Shown: positions 1 to 7,906, counted from the stretch's first letter. The stretch is 64,000 bases of DNA from Candidatus Zixiibacteriota bacterium (GCA_040753875.1 JBFMDV010000026.1:1-64000); one strand, 5' to 3'. A program made the numbers and translations. Notes: generated by a model from the letters alone, not told the origin.

Positions 1-93
1 GTGTCAGGTCCTGCCCTCCGCCGACAGGCGAAGGGTGTGACCTGACACGAGATAGGTCGGGTTCCGAGTCCGTTTCGGACGAGAAACCCGACA
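1..93. repeat. Dispersed repeat, copy 1 of a 93-bp direct repeat
   Basis: Bases 1-93 recur without a visible mismatch at 177-269. The unit contains two inverted repeats: a gtgtcaggtc arm answered by gacctgacac, and gtcgggttccgag answered by cgagaaacccgac. It may extend to the left of the window. It has no coding potential I would defend. Confidence 0.85.
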
Positions 94-118
94 CCACGGT
101 ATAATTCTTGTTGAATGT

Positions 119-144
119 GCCGTCAGGCGTCCCTGCCTGACGGC
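119..144. repeat. Short palindrome (REP-like), copy 1
   Basis: An inverted repeat of about 10 bp per arm (gccgtcaggcg and gcctgacggc) around a short loop. A near-identical palindrome lies at 6226-6251, so this is a dispersed intergenic hairpin rather than a terminator; no T-run follows on either strand. Confidence 0.7.
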
Positions 145-176
145 ATACAGAGTGCGGTTGCGATTCGTTTCCCGTT

Positions 177-269
177 GTGTCAGGTCCTGCCCTCCGCCGA
201 CAGGCGAAGGGTGTGACCTGACACGAGATAGGTCGGGTTCCGAGTCCGTTTCGGACGAGAAACCCGACA
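177..269. repeat. Dispersed repeat, copy 2 of the 93-bp direct repeat
   Basis: Identical by eye to bases 1-93. The two copies are separated by 83 bp holding the palindrome at 119-144. Two copies with this spacing do not make a CRISPR array. Confidence 0.85.
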
Positions 270-330
270 TGAGTTGGTCTCGCTGGGTGCCCCACAGCCG
301 TCGGCCTGAGCGAAGTCGAAGGCTTGCCGT

Positions 331-402
331 GGGGTTGTTTCAATTCGACGCGTGAGAGTCGTCTCTCAATGATGCAGACGCACGCCAAAGTGTGCGCCAC
401 CC
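331..402 (+). repeat. Dispersed repeat with an inverted copy at 6601-6671
   Basis: About 72 bp whose reverse complement reappears at 6601-6671 at roughly 80% identity by eye; the shared core includes gacgcgtgag and tctctcaatg. Both copies are bordered by the motif ggttcgagcgaagtcgagaacc or its complement (423-444 and about 6548-6569). This places the DMT exporter and its left flank within a family of intergenic repeats. Confidence 0.7.
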
Positions 403-505
403 AGCCGCTGTCCCCTGCCGTCGGTTCGAGCGAAGTCGAGAACCGCGTAGCAGCCGTAGATCGGTTTCCAAACTCGCTTCGACCCAGAAACCCGATTGCG
501 CAAGA

Positions 506-1447
506 TCACACTTCCGTCACCAGCACGCCCGCCAGCACAATCGCGCCACCGACAAGGAACGATACGCCCGGTATTTCGCCGAGGAACACCAACGCAACCA
601 GCGTGGCAATAATCGGCTGGATATTCTGGAACACCGCCAGCCGCGATGCCTCCATGAAATTCAGGAACCAGTACCACAGGATATACGATATCACTGAGCT
701 GCCAATCGCCATATACACTATCGAAAGCCAGGCAGCTCCGGTGGCGTGCGAATAATCGTATTGCAGCGCTCGGTAAAGCCCGAACGGAAAATAGATGACT
801 GTTCCGGAAGCAAGCGCGTACGCGGTCACCCGAAGCGTCCCGTATTTTTCCACCAGCGGCTTGCCGTAGATCGTATACGCTGCCCAGGCCCAGACCGAAA
901 CTAAGATTATCAAATCCCCGGTCAGATACTCCGCCCCGACCTTGATTGCACCACCCGTGACGATGATGAAAGCGCCAACAAGGGCAACCGCGATCCCGAC
1001 TCCCCGTCGCCAATTCAGTTTCTCTTTCAGCACCACGATCGCCAGCAGGAACACCCATATTGGCGTGGTGGCGAACAATATCGAACCATGCCCTGCCGCA
1101 GTGAGTGACTGACCCCACAGATACATGGTCTGGTTGAACGGAATGATGATTGCACCCAGCCCGACGATCTTCCAGTAGTCTCGTTTCTCAATCGGCCGAC
1201 CGCCGTTTTTGAACCGTGTGAGCAGAAGCAGGATCAGCGCCGCGAGTACGAACCGGAAAAATGCAAAGGTGAACGGCTCAATGACCGCCAGACCATATTT
1301 CGAGATGGGAAAACAAAGGGCTCCCATAGTTTGCTGAAGGAGTATGAACGGCAACAGAAACCCGATGCCGTGAATTGGTTTGGCTGTGTTAGTCTCCCCC
1401 GCTACCATGGTGGTGACGACGTTATCTGAAGGAAATTGGTCGGACAT
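506..1447 (-). CDS. EamA/DMT-family membrane transporter
   Basis: A probable inner-membrane exporter or permease of the drug/metabolite transporter superfamily; the substrate cannot be told. About 313 residues from the chosen start, with roughly ten hydrophobic segments in two similar halves, the usual EamA architecture and length. The N-terminal half begins with a helix containing LPFILLQQTMGAL, and the second half carries the loop YGTLRVTAYALASG and ends in a helix just before the stop. The frame is open up to 1693, but the extra N-terminal residues are translated from a REP-like hairpin (1547-1611), so I use the ATG at 1445-1447; an ATG at 1408 is also possible and neither has a good Shine-Dalgarno sequence. 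It stands alone between repeats. The family is well supported, the role is not. Confidence 0.8.
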   Translation of the reverse strand: MSDQFPSDNVVTTMVAGETNTAKPIHGIGFLLPFILLQQTMGALCFPISKYGLAVIEPFTFAFFRFVLAALILLLLTRFKNGGRPIEKRDYWKIVGLGAIIIPFNQTMYLWGQSLTAAGHGSILFATTPIWVFLLAIVVLKEKLNWRRGVGIAVALVGAFIIVTGGAIKVGAEYLTGDLIILVSVWAWAAYTIYGKPLVEKYGTLRVTAYALASGTVIYFPFGLYRALQYDYSHATGAAWLSIVYMAIGSSVISYILWYWFLNFMEASRLAVFQNIQPIIATLVALVFLGEIPGVSFLVGGAIVLAGVLVTEV

Positions 1448-1546
1448 AGTCTGGTGCAACAAGGAAAGGGAGCAAAGGGTTCTTGGCAAGTGTCGCGGTT
1501 GTCCGAAGCCAGGTCGCACGAGACCCGACAGAACAGGTAATTTGTC

Positions 1547-1611
1547 ATTCCCGCGCACGCGGGAATCCAGCCGTTGCCCTATGTCTGGACTCCCGTTTAC
1601 ACGGGAGTGAC
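1547..1611. repeat. REP/BIME-like double hairpin
   Basis: Two successive palindromes: attcccgcg-ca-cgcgggaat at 1547-1566, and actcccg-tttaca-cgggagt ending about 1609, joined by a short linker. This is the CCCGCG-type extragenic palindrome seen in many bacterial genomes. Its translation has contaminated the apparent N-terminus of the neighbouring exporter. It lies about 100 bp upstream of that gene's start. Confidence 0.75.
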
Positions 1612-1820
1612 ACTGATCAAACATTGCACCATCAAGAGCATAATTGGGTTCGTTTTTTGGTCTCCTAAGGGCTAAGTGGTTGTCGTCCAACAACCGATTT
1701 TGGTTCGTTTTGTCATTTTTATTATGTTCAGCAGGCGTAGGGCAAAACCCCCTTGTGGTTCTGCCATTATGCCATTACATCGACGGCGGATCCAGAAGTG
1801 ACTCCGCGCTACGGCAGCTG

Positions 1821-1916
1821 GACCGGCAGTTCACACCCGCCCTCGACTGCAACGGCAGTGATGAGAATGCAAGAGTTGTTTCGTCTCGGGCAGTCAAGAA
1901 CTGCCGGAACGGGCGA
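1821..1916. repeat. RAYT-associated hairpin repeat, left copy
   Basis: About 96 bp starting gaccggcagttca and ending caagaactgccgga. The two ends (ccggcagttc and gaactgccgg) are exact inverted complements. A second copy with the same ends and a similar interior (ccctcga, gtctcgggc) lies at 2611-2707 in the same orientation, so the transposase gene between them is bracketed by direct copies of a hairpin element. Confidence 0.8.
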
Positions 1917-1985
1917 ACTATCGGTCGCCACGTGACTTGGAGCATGTCACAAAGCACTTGGCATGATCGCAGGTCGTGCGAAGTT

Positions 1986-2095
1986 CTGCCAGGTCTTGCG
2001 GACCGCTCTTGAACACATGTAAGCACTGATCTGTCACGCGGTTCACGACTGCCTGAGAAGGGGATTCGACGCTTGCGGTCCGTGTGACCTGGCAG
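1986..2095. repeat. Imperfect inverted repeat upstream of the transposase
   Basis: ctgccaggtcttgcggac at 1986-2003 is largely complementary to gtccgtgtgacctggcag at about 2078-2095. It lies between the left hairpin copy and the transposase start. It could be part of the mobile unit or a structured leader. The stretch 1448-2105 holds no gene, only this element, the double hairpin at 1547-1611 and the left RAYT repeat. Confidence 0.5.
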
Positions 2096-2105
2096 TATTC
2101 TGCCG

Positions 2106-2594
2106 GTGATGGGACTCCGCTTTCCCGAACAGAAGAACGCCGGTTGCTTTTTCATTACCACAGTTTTCCGGGATCATCAGCCGTACGGGTCTCTCGTGGG
2201 TGTATACGAGTTTCTTGCCGAGTCACTTCGGTTCTGTTCCAGAAAATACCATGCGATGATCTCTGGTTACGTGTTCATGCCCAGCCACGTTCACCTACTG
2301 CTGTTCATTGATGGCAAACATCTTGGAGATTACATGCGCGATTTCAAGAAATTCATCTCGCAGAAAACCATCAAGGATCTCGGAGTGTCAGATTCACAGA
2401 TATGGATGCCAAGGTATGACCGTGTGGTAATATATACGGAGCGAGTGTTCCTTCAGAAACTCGGATATATCCACAGCAACCCTGTTAAGGCGACATTGGC
2501 TGAAACGCCCGAGCAGTGGAAGTGGTCGAGTGCAGCAACTTACGCAGGATTGGAATCGGGGTCGATAGACATTTGGAAAGACTGGTCCGACTGA
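2106..2594 (+). CDS. REP-associated tyrosine transposase (RAYT, Y1_Tnp/IS200-like)
   Basis: A single-domain HUH transposase of the TnpA_REP type, which cuts and joins single-stranded DNA at REP hairpins through a covalent tyrosine link. It has 162 residues (GTG at 2106 or ATG at 2109), close to the family norm. The metal-binding HUH motif is HVH at residues 61-63 in FMPSHVHLLL, and the catalytic tyrosine is Tyr121 in GYIHSNPVKA, followed by the typical WKWSSA motif near residue 140. Neither motif is damaged and the frame is intact, so the gene may be active or recently domesticated. It sits between two direct copies of a roughly 96-bp hairpin repeat (1821-1916 and 2611-2707), the expected arrangement for a RAYT and its cognate REPs. 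No terminal inverted repeats of a DDE insertion sequence are seen. Confidence 0.92.
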   Translation: MMGLRFPEQKNAGCFFITTVFRDHQPYGSLVGVYEFLAESLRFCSRKYHAMISGYVFMPSHVHLLLFIDGKHLGDYMRDFKKFISQKTIKDLGVSDSQIWMPRYDRVVIYTERVFLQKLGYIHSNPVKATLAETPEQWKWSSAATYAGLESGSIDIWKDWSD

Positions 2595-2610
2595 GAGACA
2601 GGAGGGTAGT

Positions 2611-2707
2611 GACCGGCAGTTCACTCTCACCCTCGACGAAGCTGTGTCCAGCAACTCGTGAACGTACTCCACGTCTCGGGCGAGCAAGAACTGCCGGAAC
2701 AGGCGGG
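2611..2707. repeat. RAYT-associated hairpin repeat, right copy
   Basis: Begins 17 bp after the transposase stop with the same gaccggcagttca end as the left copy, and closes with caagaactgccgga. The outer arms ccggcagttc and gaactgccgg pair exactly. The interior has diverged more than the ends, as expected if the ends are under selection for folding or transposase recognition. Confidence 0.8.
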
Positions 2708-2835
2708 CGGTAGATCGAAAGTAGAAAGCCGTAGGGTGACGCAACTCCCGAACTTTTGACTTGCAGGATTGTTACATCAGTCCGATACTGGCGCGTCGGG
2801 CCGTGAAGGCCCGTTGTCGTAAGGAGTACGATTGC

Positions 2836-3210
2836 ATGCCGACTTACCAATATCGCTGCCCAACCTGCGGGCATGAGTTCGAAGAGTTCCAGGCCATCAG
2901 CGACGAGGCAATCAGCGTCTGCCCTGCATGCCAGGGAAAAACCCATCGCGTGATAACAGGCGGTGTCGGGTTGATATTCAAGGGGACCGGGTTCTATATC
3001 ACCGACTACAAAAAGAAAAGCGGCGGTGACGGCAGCGGCAAAGAGAGAACGGAAACGAAATCCGAGAAAACGGCCGCCAGATCCGAGAGTTCAGCGACGA
3101 AATCCGAGAGTTCATCATCGAGATCCGAGAGTTCATCCGCGAAGAGTGAGACTGGCTCTTCGAAGTTACCCGACAGCAAAGCAAAGCCGGCGGCGCCATC
3201 CAAAGATTGA
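2836..3210 (+). CDS. FmdB-family zinc-ribbon protein with Ser/Glu/Lys-rich tail
   Basis: A small FmdB/CxxC_CxxC_SSSS regulatory-type zinc-ribbon protein; no molecular function is established for this family. The domain is MPTYQYRCPTCGHEFE at the N-terminus with a second knuckle CPAC near residue 37, then GVGLIFKGTGFYITDYK, a family hallmark. The start is fixed by aaggag at 2821-2826 upstream of the ATG at 2836; open frame before that is not homologous. Residues from about 65 to the end form a charged low-complexity tail built from near-repeats of KSESS/RSESS, mirrored in the DNA as repeated tccgagagttca units. Such a tail is longer than in most family members. The GlcD gene follows after 21 bp, so the two are probably cotranscribed. 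Confidence 0.85.
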   Translation: MPTYQYRCPTCGHEFEEFQAISDEAISVCPACQGKTHRVITGGVGLIFKGTGFYITDYKKKSGGDGSGKERTETKSEKTAARSESSATKSESSSSRSESSSAKSETGSSKLPDSKAKPAAPSKD

Positions 3211-3231
3211 GGCATCGATTGGAGCGGCAAT

Positions 3232-4617
3232 ATGGCGACCAGAACAACAAGTGTTGACTTCGAGCCGCTCCGAAACCGCCTTTCCTCCCCCACTCTTCTT
3301 CAAACTGACCTGACCGGTCTCGACAAGTACCTCAAAGACGCTACCGAATACGCGGGTCAGCCAACGGCCGTGCTGTTTGCAGAGAATACCGATGACGTAG
3401 TGGAGGCGGTTCGGTTCTGCCGAGGGCAGCACATAGCCATCGTGCCGAGGGGTGCGGGGACAGGGCTGTCGGGGGGCTGCGTGCCATCAAGTAACGCTTT
3501 AGTATTGTCAACGGAACGCATTAGACACCTTGAGATTAGAGAAGTCGAGTCGGTCGCGCATTGTGGGCCGGGGCTGATCACAAAAGAGCTACAGGATGCG
3601 GTGGCCAAGGTCGGTCTGGCGTATCCGCCGGACCCGGCATCGCTCGCGGAATCGACCATTGGCGGAAATGTCGCGGAGAACGCCGGGGGACTTCGGTGCA
3701 AAAGGTTTGGGGTGACCAAGGACTACGTAGTCGGGCTTGCGGCGGTGCTGGCGGACGGGAGCGTTCTGAAGACCGGTGCGTTCGGACAACGGGGCGGGTT
3801 CGGGGTCGGCGACCTTCTGATAGCTTCGGAGGGGACGCTGGGGATTATCACCGATATCGCTGTCCGGTTGGTTCCACTTACTTCCAGAGGTACGACTATC
3901 CTTGCCGCATTTGATTCGCCCGCTGACGCCGGGCGGACGGTGGCGGAGATAACGGCATCAGGCTTGATCCTGAACGTGCTGGAGTTCCTCGATGGGGACG
4001 CAGTAGATTGCTCGAACGAGTATGAGAAGACCGAGGGGCTGGAACGAGTGGGGGCATTGCTTCTGATAGAGACAACCGACGAAGACAGGGAGAAACAAAC
4101 GTGTGTCATCCGACAGATCTGTGAGAAGAACAGGTGCAGCAGCCTTCGCTTGGAGCCGGATGTAGACAAGGCCGAAGCGCTCTGGAAGGTTCGGCGGAAT
4201 CTGTCGAAGGCGGTCCGTGATAAGGCGAAAGCCTATATCTCCGAAGACGTTGCCGTGCCCAACACGCGGTTTGCCGAGCTCGTATCGTTTGTTGCAGAGA
4301 TGCGTCGGACGAGCCGGATACGGGTCAATTCGTTCGGGCATGCCGGCGACGGCAACCTTCACGTCTATTTCGTCTCAAATAGCGGGTCGGTGGCGGAGCA
4401 ACAGGAAATAAAGGCTGGTGTCACGCGTCTCATGCACAAAACGCTCGAACTCGGTGGGACACTTACGGGTGAGCATGGGATAGGCTTGGCCAAACGGGAG
4501 TACTTGGCGCTTGAGTTTGACCACCCGACGCTCGATTTGATGCATCGTGTCAAAGCGGTTTTCGATCCTGAACGGATCCTCAATCCCGACAAGATTTTCC
4601 CAACGCACGAAAAATAG
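3232..4617 (+). CDS. FAD-linked oxidase, GlcD / D-lactate dehydrogenase type
   Basis: A flavoprotein that oxidises a 2-hydroxy acid such as glycolate or D-lactate to the 2-oxo acid, passing electrons to a quinone, Fe-S or flavoprotein partner. It has 461 residues, the usual GlcD length. The FAD-binding PCMH domain occupies the first half, with the pyrophosphate loop PRGAGTGLSGG at about 72-82 and the conserved TIGGNVAENAGG near 140-155. The C-terminal FAD-oxidase domain carries HAGDGNLHVYF near 367 and GEHGIGLAKR near 414. The start has ggagcgg just upstream. No GlcE or GlcF gene is adjacent, so it may act alone or with a distant Fe-S subunit. The substrate cannot be chosen from sequence alone. 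Confidence 0.9.
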   Translation: MATRTTSVDFEPLRNRLSSPTLLQTDLTGLDKYLKDATEYAGQPTAVLFAENTDDVVEAVRFCRGQHIAIVPRGAGTGLSGGCVPSSNALVLSTERIRHLEIREVESVAHCGPGLITKELQDAVAKVGLAYPPDPASLAESTIGGNVAENAGGLRCKRFGVTKDYVVGLAAVLADGSVLKTGAFGQRGGFGVGDLLIASEGTLGIITDIAVRLVPLTSRGTTILAAFDSPADAGRTVAEITASGLILNVLEFLDGDAVDCSNEYEKTEGLERVGALLLIETTDEDREKQTCVIRQICEKNRCSSLRLEPDVDKAEALWKVRRNLSKAVRDKAKAYISEDVAVPNTRFAELVSFVAEMRRTSRIRVNSFGHAGDGNLHVYFVSNSGSVAEQQEIKAGVTRLMHKTLELGGTLTGEHGIGLAKREYLALEFDHPTLDLMHRVKAVFDPERILNPDKIFPTHEK

Positions 4618-4640
4618 TCCGTTTTGTCCGTGGTAGCGGC

Positions 4641-4669
4641 TTGACAAGCGCAAGGCGCGCACGTACTAT
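4641..4669 (+). promoter_or_regulatory. Sigma70-like promoter of citrate synthase
   Basis: TTGACA at 4641-4646, a 17-bp spacer, and TACTAT at 4664-4669. The -35 is a perfect match and the -10 matches five of six positions. Transcription would start near 4676, giving a leader of about 90 nt before the citrate synthase start. Confidence 0.75.
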
Positions 4670-4683
4670 TTATGCCAGATGAA

Positions 4684-4701
4684 ATGTGAATTGTTTCACA
4701 T
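4684..4701. promoter_or_regulatory. Candidate CRP/FNR-family operator (TGTGA-N6-TCACA)
   Basis: A perfect dyad, ATGTGAA-ttgt-TTCACAT, whose core 4685-4700 is exactly TGTGA-N6-TCACA, the consensus half-sites of E. coli CRP. It is centred about 15 bp downstream of the predicted transcription start, a position where a bound regulator usually blocks transcription. No CRP/FNR gene lies in the window. The dyad could also form a weak RNA hairpin. Confidence 0.6.
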
Positions 4702-4767
4702 CGCTATGAGAATCCGGGCGCGAAACCAACAGCTTATCATATACCGTTTCTCTGAGAGGAGAGCATG

Positions 4768-6069
4768 ATGGCCAAGACACTGAAACAGAGGCTGGCCGAA
4801 CAGATTCCGATGTTGCGTGAGGAGCGTTCCACGCTCGTGAAAGAACATCGGGACAAAGAGATTTCCAAAGTCACGATCGAGCAGGCGATCGGCGGCATGC
4901 GGGGTGTCCGCGGACTGGTCTGCGACACCTCGGTGGTGGAGCCGGATACCGGTCTGGTAATCCGAGGGATTCCAATCAAGGACCTTACTGAGAAGCTTCC
5001 GGAAGAGATTTTCTGGCTGCTTCTGACCAGCGAGATGCCCACCAAGGAAGAGTTGGCCGGGTTCCAGAAAGAACTTCGGAAGTACAGCAAGGTGCCGGAT
5101 TACGTGTGGAAGGTTCTGAAGGCCATGCCTAAGACCTCACACCCGATGGCTATGCTGGACACGGCGATTTTAGTGATGGAGAACGAGTCAGCGTTCCGGA
5201 AACGGTACGACAAAGGGATGCCGAAGTCTGAGTATTGGGAGCCGGCGCTCGAGGACGCGATGCGAATCCTTGGGACGATTCATACGATCGCCGCGGGCAT
5301 CTATCGAATCAAGTTCAAGAAGGGTCCGGTGATCAAACCCTCGGCTAAGCTCGACTGGGGTGCGGACTACGCGCGCATGCTCGGTCTTGAGAATCTCAAG
5401 CCGAACAAAGGGAAAAAAGAAGATATCTACGCCATGATGCGCCTCTACCTCGTGCTGCATTCGGACCATGAAGGTGGAAACGTGTCGGCGTTCAGCTGCC
5501 ATACGGTCGGTTCGGCGCTGTCCGACCCCTATTATGCCGTCTCGGCTGGTTTGAACGGACTGGCCGGTCCTCTGCACGGACTGGCCAATCAGGAATGTCT
5601 CGGCTGGATTCTGGAGACTGTCAAGAAGTTCAAGGGTGTACCGTCCGAGGAAGAACTCAGCAAGTATGCGTGGGAAACGCTGAATGGCGGTAAGGTGGTG
5701 CCGGGCTACGGGCATGCCGTACTACGTATCACCGATCCGCGGTTTGACGCGTTCCGTGCGTTCGGACACAAGTACATGCCGGAGGACCCGGTGTTCCAGA
5801 CGGTGGACCGGGTGTTCAACGTGGTACCGAAGGTACTCGCCGAACAGGGGAAGGCAAAGGACCCGTGGCCGAATGTTGATGCCGGTTCCGGCGCCATTCT
5901 GCACCATTATGGGCTGAAGGAGTTCAGCTATTACACGGTGCTGTTCTCGGTGTCGCGTGCGATGGGGATGCTGGCGCAGTTGGTGCTCAACCGCGCGCTC
6001 GGCACCGCGATCACGCGTCCGAAATCAGTCAGCACGGAGTGGCTGAAGAAGCAGGCGGCGAAAGCGTAA
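4768..6069 (+). CDS. gltA: Citrate synthase, eukaryotic/mitochondrial-like type
   Basis: Condenses acetyl-CoA with oxaloacetate to citrate at the entry of the TCA cycle. It has 433-434 residues; two adjacent ATGs at 4765 and 4768 follow a good gagagg site. The catalytic residues are visible: the His-containing segment LHSDHEGGNVSAFS near 231-244, His271 in GPLHGLANQ, Asp372 in VDAGSGAIL, and the substrate-binding PGYGHAVLR near 313-321. The sequence around these motifs resembles the mitochondrial-type enzymes more than the E. coli GltA type, as in several other bacterial phyla. It is monocistronic, with its own promoter and CRP-like site upstream and a strong terminator downstream. Because acetyl-CoA may come from the PFOR at 28-31.6 kb, the enzyme could serve oxidative or biosynthetic carbon flow. 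Confidence 0.95.
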   Translation: MAKTLKQRLAEQIPMLREERSTLVKEHRDKEISKVTIEQAIGGMRGVRGLVCDTSVVEPDTGLVIRGIPIKDLTEKLPEEIFWLLLTSEMPTKEELAGFQKELRKYSKVPDYVWKVLKAMPKTSHPMAMLDTAILVMENESAFRKRYDKGMPKSEYWEPALEDAMRILGTIHTIAAGIYRIKFKKGPVIKPSAKLDWGADYARMLGLENLKPNKGKKEDIYAMMRLYLVLHSDHEGGNVSAFSCHTVGSALSDPYYAVSAGLNGLAGPLHGLANQECLGWILETVKKFKGVPSEEELSKYAWETLNGGKVVPGYGHAVLRITDPRFDAFRAFGHKYMPEDPVFQTVDRVFNVVPKVLAEQGKAKDPWPNVDAGSGAILHHYGLKEFSYYTVLFSVSRAMGMLAQLVLNRALGTAITRPKSVSTEWLKKQAAKA

Positions 6070-6083
6070 CAGGTATCACCTGT

Positions 6084-6166
6084 TTCACCGCTTCGCGCGC
6101 ACTCGTCCGCGGACTCATCCGCTTTACCGCTTCGCGCGGACTAGTCCGATTTGCCGCTTCGCGTCT
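6084..6166. repeat. Short degenerate repeats after citrate synthase
   Basis: The motif ccgcttcgcg occurs three times (about 6088, 6127 and 6154), each followed by related gactcgtccg / gactagtccg words. It lies between the stop codon and the terminator. I see no coding function; it looks like local tandem duplication. Confidence 0.55.
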
Positions 6167-6182
6167 GATGAAACATTAGTGG

Positions 6183-6210
6183 ATGGCGGGCCACCGGGCC
6201 CGCCATTTTT
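6183..6210 (+). terminator. Rho-independent terminator of citrate synthase
   Basis: A perfect 10-bp stem, atggcgggcc (6183-6192) with ggcccgccat (6197-6206), a 4-nt loop, then a run of T to 6210. It lies 113 bp after the stop codon. Confidence 0.85.
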
Positions 6211-6225
6211 GTTTGGTTTCGTAGT

Positions 6226-6251
6226 GCCGTCAGGCGTCCCCGCCTGACGGC
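6226..6251. repeat. Short palindrome (REP-like), copy 2
   Basis: gccgtcaggcg (6226-6236) and cgcctgacggc (6241-6251) are exact complements. The same hairpin is at 119-144. Confidence 0.7.
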
Positions 6252-6368
6252 CTTTACATAGCCATCCATGTCGGGTTTCTCGATCGAAGCGACTTCCGAA
6301 CCACTCCTCGCTTGCTATTCGTGTTTGCGAGGCAATCGTTTCAATCGCTCTCCACGGCCGGGTATGTG

Positions 6369-6478
6369 TAGGTCAAGACCCCATCAGAGGCTTTCGCGGA
6401 GGGAGGGGTCTTGACATCGCGGGCATCAATTGTCAAAACCCCTTCCCAGCGGGTTTGCAGCGTGGGGGTTTTGACCTA
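6369..6478. repeat. Nested inverted repeats in a gene-free stretch
   Basis: taggtcaagacccc near 6370 pairs with ggggtcttgac ending near 6413, and gtcaaaacccc near 6431 pairs with gggggttttgac ending near 6474; the outermost arms (gtaggtca and tgacctac) also pair. Four related arms therefore form either two small hairpins or one large one. The whole interval 6211-7126 has no gene I can support; it holds this element, the hairpin at 6226-6251, the inverted repeat copy at 6601-6671, and otherwise unremarkable sequence. Confidence 0.65.
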
Positions 6479-6600
6479 CAGCTTGCTACAAGTTACATCG
6501 TTCCTTTCGTCGCGTCGAGCGCAGACGAGACGCGTTCAGCCATGGTTCGGTTCTCGACTTCGCTCGAACCGACGCAAGAGGGCTCGAACCGACATCCGGT

Positions 6601-6671
6601 GGGTGCCGCACACCTCGGTGTGCGGTTGTACCATTGAGAGACAACCCTCACGCGTCGAATCGAAACCATCC
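6601..6671 (-). repeat. Inverted copy of the repeat at 331-402
   Basis: The reverse complement of this stretch matches 331-402 at roughly 80% by eye, including gacgcgtgag and tctctcaatg. The copies are 6.2 kb apart in opposite orientation and could support inversion of the DMT-to-citrate synthase segment. Confidence 0.7.
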
Positions 6672-7126
6672 CGCCGCAAGCTGCGGTGTCCCCATATCCT
6701 GGTTCCAGCATTTTCGCTACGATTTCAGTATTGTTTCCCAAAGCACAACATGTTTGTGTAAAGCGTTGTCTCTGCAACCTGGCCCACCGCGGAAGGGGCC
6801 GGTCATCTGGCAACCACCGCCAAAAACCGTCTCGGGTCTCTCCGAACGGGTCGAGGCATCCTATCGGCGCTCCGTGCTCTTGCTCGGATATCGTCCGTCG
6901 CTGAGGCGACGAACCACGATAGGCTCCGCCTGTCCGGAAATCCCGCATTCACGTGCCGATTTCCCGCCCGACAGACCTGAGTGACTTGCGCCCGTCAACA
7001 GCATGGGTGAAGTGGTATCGGACCAGTCTTGGCATTGACCGTAAGGGATGCTCGGCGTGAGGACGCCGTAAAAATCCTCAGATGACCACACTTGCAGAGA
7101 CAAAACAAATGAAAGCCATAGAGGCT

Positions 7127-7906
7127 CTAAATCAAAAACTTGTGGGCGCCGCCGTCGACAGGGATCGAGCAGCCGGTGATGTATGCCGCTTGTTCGCTTG
7201 ACAGGAATGCGATCATCGCGGCGAGTTCTTCGGGTTTGCCCAACCTTCCGGCGGGGACCCCCTGTCCGAGACCATCAAGTATCTCTTTAGCAGATTTGCC
7301 GGACTTGGCGGCCCGGTTCTCTGCCAGCTCAGATAACCGTTCGGTCGCCGTGTAACCGGGACAGACGCAATTAGCGGTGATGCCGTGTTTTGCATACGTG
7401 TTTGAAATGCTCTTACAGAAACCGGTCACTCCGGCCCGGAACGTATTCGATAAAATCAGATCGTCAACCGGCTGAAGCACAGCGACCGATGTGATGTAAA
7501 TGAGTCTCCCCCATCTCTTCTGGACCATCGATGGCAGCAACGCACGGGTGAGATTGATGGCGGAATAAAGTGTGAGTTCGGCAGCCTTCAGCCATGTTTC
7601 GGGGGGATGATCCTCGAACAGTCCTTGCGGCGGTCCGCCCGCGTTGGAGACGAGAATGTCAACCGGCCCGCACTGTTGAACAAGCGACTTCAGATCACTC
7701 GCAACGGAAATATCTCCCACCAAACAGCGCACGGTGCGATCTGTGGCCGTGTGAATTTTGGCAGCAGTTGCTTCGAGCCGTTGTTTGCTTCGGGAGTTAA
7801 TCGTAACATCAACACCCTCGGCTGCCAGGGCCATCGCTGCGGCGGCCCCCAAACCGGAAGAGGCGCCGGTAACCAGCGCCTTCTTCCCACGAATTCCCAA
7901 ATCCAT
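7127..7906 (-). CDS. SDR-family oxidoreductase (BKR-like), atypical active site
   Basis: A short-chain dehydrogenase/reductase fold protein, 259 residues, close to 3-oxoacyl-ACP reductase-like proteins. The nucleotide-binding loop is TGASSGLG at 13-20, NAG is at 88-90, and the catalytic Ser is Ser140 in ITSVAV. The catalytic YxxxK motif is missing: where it should be (153-157) the protein reads SNTFR, so Tyr is Ser and Lys is Arg. The C-terminus has the normal PVDGGAH motif. A subgroup of BKR-like SDRs with an imperfect catalytic tetrad is known, so this may be a functional variant with another reaction or a binding role. The start lies 6 bp after the M20 peptidase stop, so the two form an operon. 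Confidence 0.85.
   Translation of the reverse strand: MDLGIRGKKALVTGASSGLGAAAAMALAAEGVDVTINSRSKQRLEATAAKIHTATDRTVRCLVGDISVASDLKSLVQQCGPVDILVSNAGGPPQGLFEDHPPETWLKAAELTLYSAINLTRALLPSMVQKRWGRLIYITSVAVLQPVDDLILSNTFRAGVTGFCKSISNTYAKHGITANCVCPGYTATERLSELAENRAAKSGKSAKEILDGLGQGVPAGRLGKPEELAAMIAFLSSEQAAYITGCSIPVDGGAHKFLI

Noticed and set aside
1-269. Possible CRISPR array from the repeated 93-bp unit
   Set aside because: Only two copies are present, the unit is far longer than a CRISPR repeat, and it contains internal palindromes typical of extragenic repeats.
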